Under the pieces are notes generated by a model that searched no databases, was not told where the DNA came from, and saw only the letters and a program-made list of their open reading frames with translations. From NCBI GenBank assembly GCA_025356475.1, contig JANXSX010000184.1:1-43359 (forward strand): 43,359 nucleotides of DNA, given 5' to 3'. The position numbers were made by a program, and so were the translations under genes. Shown here piece after piece: positions 27,003 through 34,380 of the stretch. The DNA is from Isosphaeraceae bacterium (GTDB lineage: Bacteria; Planctomycetota; Planctomycetia; Isosphaerales; Isosphaeraceae). Numbering within the stretch: position 1 is the first letter of the stretch; each line of letters opens with the position of its first letter.

Positions 27003-28096
27003 GGGGCGAATCTCCGTTTAGTCCAAGCGACCATGCTGGTGAGGCAAGATCGGCCGTCGCCACGCCACTGAATCTTGCCCCAAGCGATATGTTGGACGGT
27101 CATCAAGAGGATTCGGAAGTCGAGTCCGAACGACCAGCGCTGGATGTAGTCGAGGTCATATTGGACGCGTTTCCGTAGCGAGGTTCGACCTCGCCAGCCG
27201 TGAACCTGCGCCCAACCGGTCATCCCGCCGGGTACAACGTGGCGGAGGTCATAATCGCCGATCGACAGGCGAAACTCTTTCACGAACATAGGACGCTCAG
27301 GCCGGGGACCGACCAGGCTCATCTCGCCGGTCAGGACATTCCAAAGCTGGGGAAGCTCATCGACATTCGTCCGTCGCAGCCAGAGGCCGACCTTGGTACA
27401 GCGGTTATCACCATTCGTGGCCCAGATCGGGCCGGTGGTCCCCTCGGCATCGAGCCTCATGCTCCGGAACTTGAGCATCCAGAAGCTTCGGCCTCCCTGG
27501 GTGATCCGTTCCTGTCGATAGAAGATCGGTCGCCCCGTAGTGATCAGGATCACAGCGGCTAATATCATGAAGAGGGGCGAGAGGACGAGCAGGCCGAATG
27601 CGGAACCCAGGATATCGACGAGTCGCTTGGCGGCGCGGTCGAGCCGAAGTGGGCCTGCGATCCGTGGGCGATCATCGATCGGGGTATCGACCCGACCTGA
27701 CTTTTCGCCGATCCAATGGACGCGCACATCAGATGGAACAAGGTGCCCAATCTGCTCGTGGACCCGGCGAGCGAGCCCGCCACTGGCCGCAACGACGAGG
27801 TGAGTGGCCCGCGAGCGGTCGAGAACCTCGGGCAGGCGTTCCAGATCGCCAAGAACCGGGACGGGGTCGCGACTGGGGTGAACTGCGAGCTGACGGCTAC
27901 GTGCCAGACTCCCTGCATATGGGGAGTGGCCGGCATCGACGTAACCCACAACAGGCAATTCAGGCCAAGGACCGCCTCGAAGTTGTCGAGCAACCCGTTT
28001 ACTATCACGACGAGCCCCAACGATGACGACCCGGCCCCCCTCGGCCTGGGGAGTCGATCGACGCGGCTCAGGGATCATCTCGGGAGGGAGTTCCAT
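26999..28096 (-). CDS. polyprenyl-phosphate sugar transferase (WcaJ/RfbP-type)
   Basis: This 365-residue enzyme starts polysaccharide synthesis by moving a sugar-1-phosphate to undecaprenyl phosphate. The C-terminal sugar transferase domain is typical: one membrane segment (LGSAFGLLVLSPLFMILAAV), YRQERITQGGRSFWMLKFRSMR, then TNVDELPQLWNVLTGEMSL with VGPRPERP, and VPGGMTGWAQV. Before it lies a Rossmann-like domain (VVIVGARRDSKRVAR, residues 23–37) like those of full-length enzymes, but the four or so N-terminal membrane helices normally found before that domain are absent, and the upstream sequence offers no in-frame start that would restore them. ATG at 28096 follows a GGTGA. Divergent from the GT2 gene at 28280; the 183-base gap should hold both promoters. 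Confidence 0.9.
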   Translation of the reverse strand: MELPPEMIPEPRRSTPQAEGGRVVIVGARRDSKRVARQLRGGPWPELPVVGYVDAGHSPYAGSLARSRQLAVHPSRDPVPVLGDLERLPEVLDRSRATHLVVAASGGLARRVHEQIGHLVPSDVRVHWIGEKSGRVDTPIDDRPRIAGPLRLDRAAKRLVDILGSAFGLLVLSPLFMILAAVILITTGRPIFYRQERITQGGRSFWMLKFRSMRLDAEGTTGPIWATNGDNRCTKVGLWLRRTNVDELPQLWNVLTGEMSLVGPRPERPMFVKEFRLSIGDYDLRHVVPGGMTGWAQVHGWRGRTSLRKRVQYDLDYIQRWSFGLDFRILLMTVQHIAWGKIQWRGDGRSCLTSMVAWTKRRFAP

Positions 28097-28279
28097 GACA
28101 TGTCACCGATCCGTCGGTGTGGGGTAGAAAACCGGCGCCGCGTGCGATAGTGGAGTGTCCCATCCTGGTCCCCTCCCTATCGCGATTTCCCTCAAGGTCT
28201 ACCATCGGTCGGTCCGACCGTTTATTCCAGTGTTTCCTTCCGAATATCCTCCTTCCCGAACCCAAGGTCATTTTTCCTG

Positions 28280-29269
28280 ATGGTCTCGTCGCAACAAGCC
28301 ACCACGTCGCTCGACCCGCGACTGGCCATCATTATCGTGAACTATCAGGGCTGGCCCGACGTCGCTCGGCTCTGTCGAACCCTTGCGGCCGGCCCTGAAG
28401 TCCGTTCCGGTTTGTGCGAAGTGATTGTTGTCGATAATGCGTCAGACGGCCCGATTCCTCCCGAATTCTCCAACTCCGACCTGAACACGCGTCTAATCCT
28501 ACGACCCGATAACGGTGGGTTTGCACTCGGGGTGAACACCGGTTGGCGAGCGACCTCAGCACCTTGGCTCTTGCTCTTGAACCCCGATGTCGAGACCGAT
28601 CCAGGGCTTCCCGGTCGAATCTTGACACGGATTGGCAGCTTTGGAGAGCGTCCACCTGGTCTGGTCGGCTTCGGCTTGCTGAACCCGAACGGCACTCCGC
28701 AAGGCTCAGTCGGCGTCTTTCCAGGGCTGTTTCGGACTGTCTGGGAGCAGTTCTTACCCCGATCGCGGAGAAAATACCAGTCCGATTGGCGGACGGAGCC
28801 AGGACCAGTCGACTGGGTGACAGGTGCTTGCCTGCTTGCATCGTCGCAGATGATGAGCGAGTTGGGCGGGATGGACGAGGATTTCTTCCTTTACTATGAG
28901 GAGGTCGCCCTGTGTCATTCCGCCAACCAAGCGGGCTGGCGAGTCGAGTTCGACCCGTCTGTCCAGGTTGTCCACTTACGTCCCTTGCAAAATCGAGCGA
29001 TCTCGCCCAAGATGCGGGTCATCACCCGGCATAGCAAGCTACTCTACTTCCGTAAGCATACGCCTTGGCTCTCGTTCCTGTTGTTATCATGGGGCGTCTC
29101 GATCGAGGCCAGTGTGCGACGAATTTGGAGTGGCTGGCAGGGCCAAGCGGAACAGGCGAGGTCGTGGCGAGTTGTTGGCGAGATCGCTCGCGAACTTCGC
29201 CAGAGGTCGAGCCTCGCAGGTCGGCAAGTACTGGCTCGCGCAGAGGCAGTAGCTATGCCACCGGGGTGA
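28280..29269 (+). CDS. family 2 glycosyltransferase (rhamnosyltransferase-like)
   Basis: This 329-residue GT-A enzyme starts LAIIIVNYQGWPDVARL, followed by the nucleotide-binding region VIVVDNASDG and the metal-binding NPDVETD (a DxD-type motif in LLLLNPDVETDPG). MDEDFFLYYEEVALCHSANQAGW marks the acceptor side. These features are typical of GT2 enzymes of the rhamnosyltransferase type that extend O-antigen or exopolysaccharide chains. A basic region and a hydrophobic stretch near the C-terminus (TPWLSFLLLSWGVSIEA) may associate with the membrane. It is divergent from the sugar transferase gene and reads in the same direction as the GT39 and GT4 genes downstream, so the plus-strand half of the locus may be one operon. 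Confidence 0.9.
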   Translation: MVSSQQATTSLDPRLAIIIVNYQGWPDVARLCRTLAAGPEVRSGLCEVIVVDNASDGPIPPEFSNSDLNTRLILRPDNGGFALGVNTGWRATSAPWLLLLNPDVETDPGLPGRILTRIGSFGERPPGLVGFGLLNPNGTPQGSVGVFPGLFRTVWEQFLPRSRRKYQSDWRTEPGPVDWVTGACLLASSQMMSELGGMDEDFFLYYEEVALCHSANQAGWRVEFDPSVQVVHLRPLQNRAISPKMRVITRHSKLLYFRKHTPWLSFLLLSWGVSIEASVRRIWSGWQGQAEQARSWRVVGEIARELRQRSSLAGRQVLARAEAVAMPPG

Positions 29270-29366
29270 GGTCGGATTGGGACTCTCATGACCCTATTCG
29301 ACCAGCAGGATTGCGAGTCACGCGGAGCGTGATGCTGAGAATCGACGGCACGGAGGACGAAACGCC

Positions 29367-30929
29367 ATGACGACCACTAATACTCACGTCGCCCGTGTGA
29401 TCCTCTTGATGGCTTGCGCGGCAGCCTGGCTTGGCTGGCTCTCAAGCCGGACGGATATCTTCTTCGCCGACGGTATCCGATACATCGGCCAAGCTCAGCG
29501 CATTGACTCCGGCTCACTCGTTGAAGCGATAAAAGGCTCGGTCGACCATCCTGCCTACCCTTTAATGATTGTCGGAGCCCATCGATGGATTGGCGGATCG
29601 ACACCCATGGATTGGCAACGAGCCGGCCAACTTGCGTCGATCACTGCCGGGGTTCTGGTCATCATCCCCCTCTACCTAATCGCGCTCGAGCTTTTTGGAG
29701 CTACGGCAGCCTGGCTGACGTGTTTATTGGCGTTCCTTGTCCCCACAACCGGCCATGTCTTTGCCGATACCCTCAGCGAGTCAACCTTCTTGCTCTTCTG
29801 GTCTTTCGGCCTCTGGACAGCGTTACGGTTCCTGCGCGATGGCTGGTTCGGATGGCTACCGCCGACGATTGTCTTCGCCGGACTCGCCTATTTGGCCCGT
29901 CCTGAAGGCTTGTTGCTACCGGGGGCCTTGGTCGCAACGCTCGGGTTGATGCCCCTGCTCCACTCGACACGCCTGGTCTGGCCAAGGTGGTGGGCGGCGG
30001 TTGGCCTGATTGTGATCGGTCCGATGGTGATCGTTGCCCCTTATGTGATCATGCGTGGAGGACTCTCCACCAAGCCCGCTGTCGCCCGCCTGCTCGGAAC
30101 AGACAAAGCCTCACCCGCCTTGGCGGTCGAACGTGAGCGGCCCCTTGACCCCAATCAATCGGTGGCAATCACCTCTCTGCTCGCAGGCCGAGCGGTCCTT
30201 CAGGCATTGCGTGGGGCGGTGACTCTGCCGATTCTAATCTTCGCTCCCATCGGACTGATTGCGGCCTGGCGGTTGGGCGATGTGGGGCGGCCCAGGCAGT
30301 GGCTCTTCCTTGGAGTCATCTTCTCCGCCGGCATTCTGGGGCTGATGCGTCTCCACGCCACAGGAGGGTATTGCAGCCCAAGGCATGCCATGGTGGTCGG
30401 GGAACTCCTCCTTGCGGTTGGTGCGTTCGGTCTGGCGCGGTTGATGGCCAGGGTGTCGATTCCGGGTCGTTGGATCGGTCAGGAAGATGGGGCCTTCACA
30501 GCGGGGCCGGTCGTTTGGCTTGGGATTTTCGTTGGGCTGGCAACGTGGCAGATGCCGACCTTGATCGAGCCTCTCAACAAAGGTTTTTCAGGATACCGTA
30601 AAGCGGCTGAGTTCTTGGTGGAACATCAGGCGACCCCCGACCGCCCCGTGATTGATGTCACCGGCTGGTCCCATTACTACAGTGGATTAAAGGGATATAC
30701 ATTCAAAGACTTGACTGAGGGAACCACAGATCCCCGGGTCCGCTGGGTCATCGTTCGAGATGCTCACTTGAATGGTCCATGGGGCTATTGCCATCAGCTC
30801 AAGGACCTGGTCCGAGGTCGCGAACCCGTGGCCAAGTATCCCGACACGCCCGCGAAGGGGATCGCTCAAGTCTACGTGTACGACCTCGAAGCTCAAGTCG
30901 CGAGTGTTAGCGATCAGATCCAGCGATAG
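29367..30929 (+). CDS. GT39-like membrane glycosyltransferase (ArnT/PMT superfamily)
   Basis: This 520-residue protein has about ten or more hydrophobic segments and a soluble C-terminal part, as in GT-C glycosyltransferases. The first extracellular loop holds FFADGIRYIGQAQRI, with an acidic residue where the ArnT/PMT family has its catalytic aspartate, followed by DHPAYPLMI. Such enzymes use lipid-linked sugars at the outer membrane face to modify glycans, lipids or proteins. The start is firm: GGAGGA at 29352–29357 lies nine bases before the ATG. The sugar donor is unknown. It belongs with the surrounding glycosyltransferases. Confidence 0.82.
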   Translation: MTTTNTHVARVILLMACAAAWLGWLSSRTDIFFADGIRYIGQAQRIDSGSLVEAIKGSVDHPAYPLMIVGAHRWIGGSTPMDWQRAGQLASITAGVLVIIPLYLIALELFGATAAWLTCLLAFLVPTTGHVFADTLSESTFLLFWSFGLWTALRFLRDGWFGWLPPTIVFAGLAYLARPEGLLLPGALVATLGLMPLLHSTRLVWPRWWAAVGLIVIGPMVIVAPYVIMRGGLSTKPAVARLLGTDKASPALAVERERPLDPNQSVAITSLLAGRAVLQALRGAVTLPILIFAPIGLIAAWRLGDVGRPRQWLFLGVIFSAGILGLMRLHATGGYCSPRHAMVVGELLLAVGAFGLARLMARVSIPGRWIGQEDGAFTAGPVVWLGIFVGLATWQMPTLIEPLNKGFSGYRKAAEFLVEHQATPDRPVIDVTGWSHYYSGLKGYTFKDLTEGTTDPRVRWVIVRDAHLNGPWGYCHQLKDLVRGREPVAKYPDTPAKGIAQVYVYDLEAQVASVSDQIQR

Positions 30930-31013
30930 TTCTTCCAATCCCTGACTGAGCGCGACAACGTACTTCAGCTTGGATTTGCCCGTCAGATTCCCCGCTCTGA
31001 TCAGAGGTCCATT

Positions 31014-32219
31014 GTGCGTATCGCTTGGTTCATCCACCGTTATGCCCCGGTTGTGGGGGGTTCCGAGAACTTCGCCCGGGCGATGGTGAGCCGATTCGTC
31101 GCACGTGGTGATCAGGTGGATGTTTACACGAGTGATGCGTGGGAACTCTCGCGATTCACGAGCCGGAGTGGCCGTAAGGTCGACCTACCGACATTTAGCT
31201 CAGTTGATGATGCCAAGGTCCACCGGTTCGCCCCTTATCACCTCCCCGCCCAGCGCTACATCGGCAAGCTCTTAAGCTACTTGCCCGCTTGGAAGATCCA
31301 GTGCAATGTTGGTTCATATCTACCGATCATCCCGCAATTGAACAGGGTTGAGTCTCGTTATGATCTGACGGTAGGTGTCGCCTTTCCGTACACGAACTTC
31401 AGCTACGCCGCTTGGAGATTGGCCCAGCGCTCGGCCTGTCCTTTTGTGGTGATCCCGTTCCTCCACCTGGGGTCCGCAGGGTATACCCGGCCACATCAGA
31501 TTAAGCTCTTGAAACAGGCCGATCTGATCCTGGCCGTGACGAAGCTCGAAGCGGACACCCTGGTTAGGTTCGGGATCGACCCATCGAAGATCGACGTCTT
31601 ACCGATGGCTTTCGATAAGGACAAAGTGACCGGCGGCGACCGTCTTCGCTTGCGTGAACATCTTGGAATATGTGATGGCACTACGGTGATCGGTCAGGTT
31701 GGAGCACTGGACTACAACAAGGGGACCGAGCACCTTGTCGAGGCAGTCGATCGCTTGAATCGAGCCGCATCGCAGCCGATACACCTGATTCTCGCTGGCC
31801 TTCCTACTTCAGGCTTTCTCCGGTTCTTGGAGGCGAGGTCATCCCAGAATCTCGGCTGGTTGCACGTCCTTGGCCCGTTTGACGATGCGATTCTTCCCGA
31901 CCTCTATGCTGCGTTAGATATCTACGCAATGCCTTCGCGGACCGACTCGTTTGGTATCGTCTTTCTTGAGGCTTGGGCCAATGGCAAGCCGGTCGTCGCG
32001 GCGGATGCGGGTGGGGTGGCGGAAGTCGTCCGTCATGAAGTCGACGGGCTGTTGATCCCCTTTTGTGACGTAGCGCGACTTGAACACGCCCTCGAGCGAC
32101 TGATCACCGACAAGGCCTATGCTCACGCGTTGGGAGAATCGGGACAGAGCCGGGTCGCGACGGGTTGGACCTGGGACGACCGATTTGCACAACTTCGTGA
32201 CCGAATCACTCAGATTTGA
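31014..32219 (+). CDS. family 4 glycosyltransferase
   Basis: This 401-residue enzyme has the GT-B fold: MRIAWFIHRYAPVVGGSENFARAM at the N-terminus, IGQVGALDYNKGTEHLVEA at the start of the nucleotide-binding half, and the family's glutamate motif in DSFGIVFLEAWANGKPVVA, followed by DAGGVAEVV. GT4 enzymes are retaining transferases for glucose, mannose, galactose or similar sugars. The start codon is a GTG at 31014, with GAGG upstream at 31004–31007. It is the last gene of the plus-strand glycan block, and the next 480 bases contain only a toxin–antitoxin relic. Confidence 0.92.
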   Translation: MRIAWFIHRYAPVVGGSENFARAMVSRFVARGDQVDVYTSDAWELSRFTSRSGRKVDLPTFSSVDDAKVHRFAPYHLPAQRYIGKLLSYLPAWKIQCNVGSYLPIIPQLNRVESRYDLTVGVAFPYTNFSYAAWRLAQRSACPFVVIPFLHLGSAGYTRPHQIKLLKQADLILAVTKLEADTLVRFGIDPSKIDVLPMAFDKDKVTGGDRLRLREHLGICDGTTVIGQVGALDYNKGTEHLVEAVDRLNRAASQPIHLILAGLPTSGFLRFLEARSSQNLGWLHVLGPFDDAILPDLYAALDIYAMPSRTDSFGIVFLEAWANGKPVVAADAGGVAEVVRHEVDGLLIPFCDVARLEHALERLITDKAYAHALGESGQSRVATGWTWDDRFAQLRDRITQI

Positions 32220-32238
32220 CCTGAATTTCGCAGAAACG

Positions 32239-32499
32239 ATGTCGGTTGACCAACGACTCTCTATGTCGGACAATATCCATCTGGAGACAACGAGGAAAAC
32301 GCTCGATACGGCCATAGATCTATAGAGAACAGACCGCCAAGAGGTCATGCGGCTTCTGGCGGAAGGCAAGCGGGTGACAGATCCTGAGCTTCGGCGACGG
32401 ATCAAGGAACGGTCTGCGGCTGTTCAGAAACAGATCTTTGACGAGCTCGGCATTGTGGATTGAGCGAATGAGATGATCCGTGAAGCCCGCGACGAATGA
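32239..32499 (+). pseudogene. antitoxin of a PIN-type toxin–antitoxin module, two in-frame stops
   Basis: A single frame from about 32239 to the TGA at 32497–32499 reads as a small antitoxin of the kind paired with PIN-domain toxins: RQEVMRLLAEGKRVTDPEL, RRRIKERSAAVQKQIFDEL, and at the end ANEMIREARDE. It is interrupted by a TAG at 32323–32325 and a TGA at 32461–32463; the second sits exactly where a tryptophan codon TGG would restore the frame. The final TGA overlaps the ATG of the toxin (ATGA, 32496–32499), the layout expected of an intact two-gene module. The N-terminal part before the TAG is not recognisable, so the true start is uncertain. It cannot give a full-length protein without readthrough. 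Confidence 0.7.
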
Positions 32500-32590
32500 G
32501 AAACATATTCGATGCATGCGTCGCATTGAAAAGTTGATCAAAAATCTTCAGGCGACTTTCGCTTTCATTATTCCTCTTTCGCCCCTCTGA
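32496..32590 (+). pseudogene. PIN-domain (VapC-like) toxin, internally deleted
   Basis: The ATG at 32496 overlaps the antitoxin stop and begins MRNIFDACVALK, the N-terminus of a PIN-domain ribonuclease with its first catalytic aspartate. The frame closes at 32535. In another frame the downstream sequence reads KLIKNLQATFAFIIPLSPL and ends at the TGA at 32588–32590, which is the C-terminal end of the same family. A normal toxin of this kind has about 135–150 residues; here about 110 central residues, with the remaining catalytic acids, are gone and the frame is shifted at the join (about 32520–32531). No functional nuclease is possible. Confidence 0.7.
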
Positions 32591-32701
32591 CCTTGCGGGC
32601 AGCCATTCGGGACAGTCTTCAGATTTGCCGCAAACTGAGAGATCTCATGTCGCAACGACCGGGCGATTTCGCCCGGCAGTTGGGCATCTCTCATAAATGG
32701 A
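32591..32701. other. short tail after the toxin relic
   Basis: A plus-strand frame is open up to the TAA at 32707–32709 and reads RDLMSQRPGDFARQLGIS, helical and protein-like, but there is no recognisable family or clear start. It may be another gene fragment. It contains the palindrome at 32659–32676 and runs into the 3' end of the convergent phosphatase gene. Confidence 0.3.
32659..32676. repeat. 18-base perfect palindrome
   Basis: The sequence ccgggcgatttcgcccgg contains two 8-base arms around a central TT. It could form a hairpin in RNA from either strand and sits 26 bases beyond the 3' end of the phosphatase gene, so it could act as a terminator for that minus-strand transcript, although no T-tract follows on either strand. 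It could also be a binding site or a dispersed repeat copy. Confidence 0.45.
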
Positions 32702-34132
32702 TTACTTAATGATATTGAACTTGTCGATTTCTTTACCATCTTCGGCGAGCTGTCGAACGGTCAGGGTCGTCCCTACCACATCAACAACGCTGAGTGAGTG
32801 GATCTTTGAGATGAATTTCTGTGTGAATTCCTGATATGTTTCAGGTGCATCTTCTTGCTCAGGGTTATAGAGGTGGTTCCCGCCGGCTCCCGTGATGAGA
32901 TAGATCACTCCCTCCGGCTGAGTCTTGACCCTGCCGTCGAAAGCCTTGTCGAGAGTCCACTTGCCTGGGACGAAGCTGACCCTGCCGCGAGTGGCATCGG
33001 CGAGCGGGTCTGGGACGAATTTGAGAGGATAACTCCGCTGGTAGTTGTGGACGTGGCCGTTAAACACAACGTCGACTTTGCCAGCCTCGAAGATCGGGGC
33101 CATGAGCCGCATCTGCTGCTGCTCGAAGTGCGCCTTCGAAGAGTTGAAGCCCGGGTGGTGGAACGAGACAAATCGCCAAGTCGCATCCTTGGCGCTGGCA
33201 ATATCGGCTTCAACCCAAGCGCGGAGATCTTTGTTGGTCCAGTCGACATAGGGGTTGGCGTCGAGCACGGTCCAGTGCGAGTTGCCATAATCGAAGGAGA
33301 AGTTGACCATCTTGGGGTACGCCGAACCCGCCGATTGGAGGAAAGCCGCTTTGCTCGCCTCCGACCCGGTGATCGGATTCACATAAGGAAACTGCTCCGT
33401 GCCGGGAGGACCGTTGAGGGGCTGGCTCCAGTAGAGGAAGTACGCGAGCGAGTCGGGCGCAGACGCGAAGTCGCGGCTGGCGACATCGTGGTTGCCGACA
33501 GCCGCCGTGAACAGGGTCGAACGCATGAGGGGAGCCCCGACGCTGGGCTTTGCTTCCTCAGAGTTATACACATGCCAGAAATTCTGAACATATTCTGAGA
33601 TCCGGCCTTTGCTGTAAACAATGTCACCCGTGATCATGACAAAGTCGGGTTTGACTTGGAAGGTTCGATACGCGATCGCCTTTTCTTCCGGGGTGTTCGC
33701 CCCCGAGTCGCCGAAGACCACGAATCGATAGGGCTGGTCGGCCCCCTTCGGAGCCATTCCCTCAGCGCGAAAAACGGTCGATCCAGCCTTGTTGATCCGG
33801 TATCGGAATGTCAAGCCTGGCAGGAGATGCTTCAACGTTGCCCGATAGACCCGATGCGCTCTGACCCCTTCGAGCGCGATTCGGCGTTGTTCCACGGACT
33901 CCGCCTTGATCCAAGGCTGATCTGAAGCGACGCGGTACTCGACAATCCATTCCACATCGGTGTCTTCGGCGTTCCAACAGACTTGAAGACTCGTCGGGGT
34001 CGGGGCCTCTCCCAACTGCAAGAAGGGCTTGACTATGAAGGGACCTTGCAACTCCTGGGCAGAGGTCACCTTAACCCCAAGCCCCAGAACCAGACCAGTA
34101 AGGGCAATCATCCAACAGCGGCGCAGACTCAT
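32702..34132 (-). CDS. exported purple-acid-phosphatase-like metallophosphoesterase
   Basis: This 476-residue protein starts with a signal peptide (MSLRRCWMIALTGLVLGLG, then TSAQE), followed by a fibronectin-like N-terminal domain with PTSLQVCWNAEDTDVEWIVE, then a metallophosphoesterase core: VFGDSGA, MITGDIVYSKG (with the tyrosine typical of purple acid phosphatases), GNHDVAS, FHHPGFN and NGHVHNYQRSYP. This order matches purple acid phosphatases, which bind two metals and cleave phosphomonoesters or phosphoanhydrides outside the cell. The ATG at 34132 follows GGGAGGAAC; an ATG at 34303 would add 57 unlikely residues. It is divergent from the operon starting at 34381. Its likely role is phosphate scavenging, by inference only. 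Confidence 0.9.
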   Translation of the reverse strand: MSLRRCWMIALTGLVLGLGVKVTSAQELQGPFIVKPFLQLGEAPTPTSLQVCWNAEDTDVEWIVEYRVASDQPWIKAESVEQRRIALEGVRAHRVYRATLKHLLPGLTFRYRINKAGSTVFRAEGMAPKGADQPYRFVVFGDSGANTPEEKAIAYRTFQVKPDFVMITGDIVYSKGRISEYVQNFWHVYNSEEAKPSVGAPLMRSTLFTAAVGNHDVASRDFASAPDSLAYFLYWSQPLNGPPGTEQFPYVNPITGSEASKAAFLQSAGSAYPKMVNFSFDYGNSHWTVLDANPYVDWTNKDLRAWVEADIASAKDATWRFVSFHHPGFNSSKAHFEQQQMRLMAPIFEAGKVDVVFNGHVHNYQRSYPLKFVPDPLADATRGRVSFVPGKWTLDKAFDGRVKTQPEGVIYLITGAGGNHLYNPEQEDAPETYQEFTQKFISKIHSLSVVDVVGTTLTVRQLAEDGKEIDKFNIIK

Positions 34133-34380
34133 AGCGTTCCTCCCGGGGCGAGATGCAAGACGGACCAGTTGCGGAAGATCATCCTCCCATGATGGTGGCC
34201 GGTTCGCCCACCAGGTGCCATGATGTTTTGGTGAAGTTTCCTTGAGGCCAATTCCCAGGTCCCCGTAACCCTGGACCTTGACGAGGGGCTCAGGAAGTGG
34301 CATTGTTTAACAAGTGTCGCTCGCGACGGAAGCACTGCTCACTGGATGATTCTCCCTCTGAAATGCCGAGGGGTTGATTG

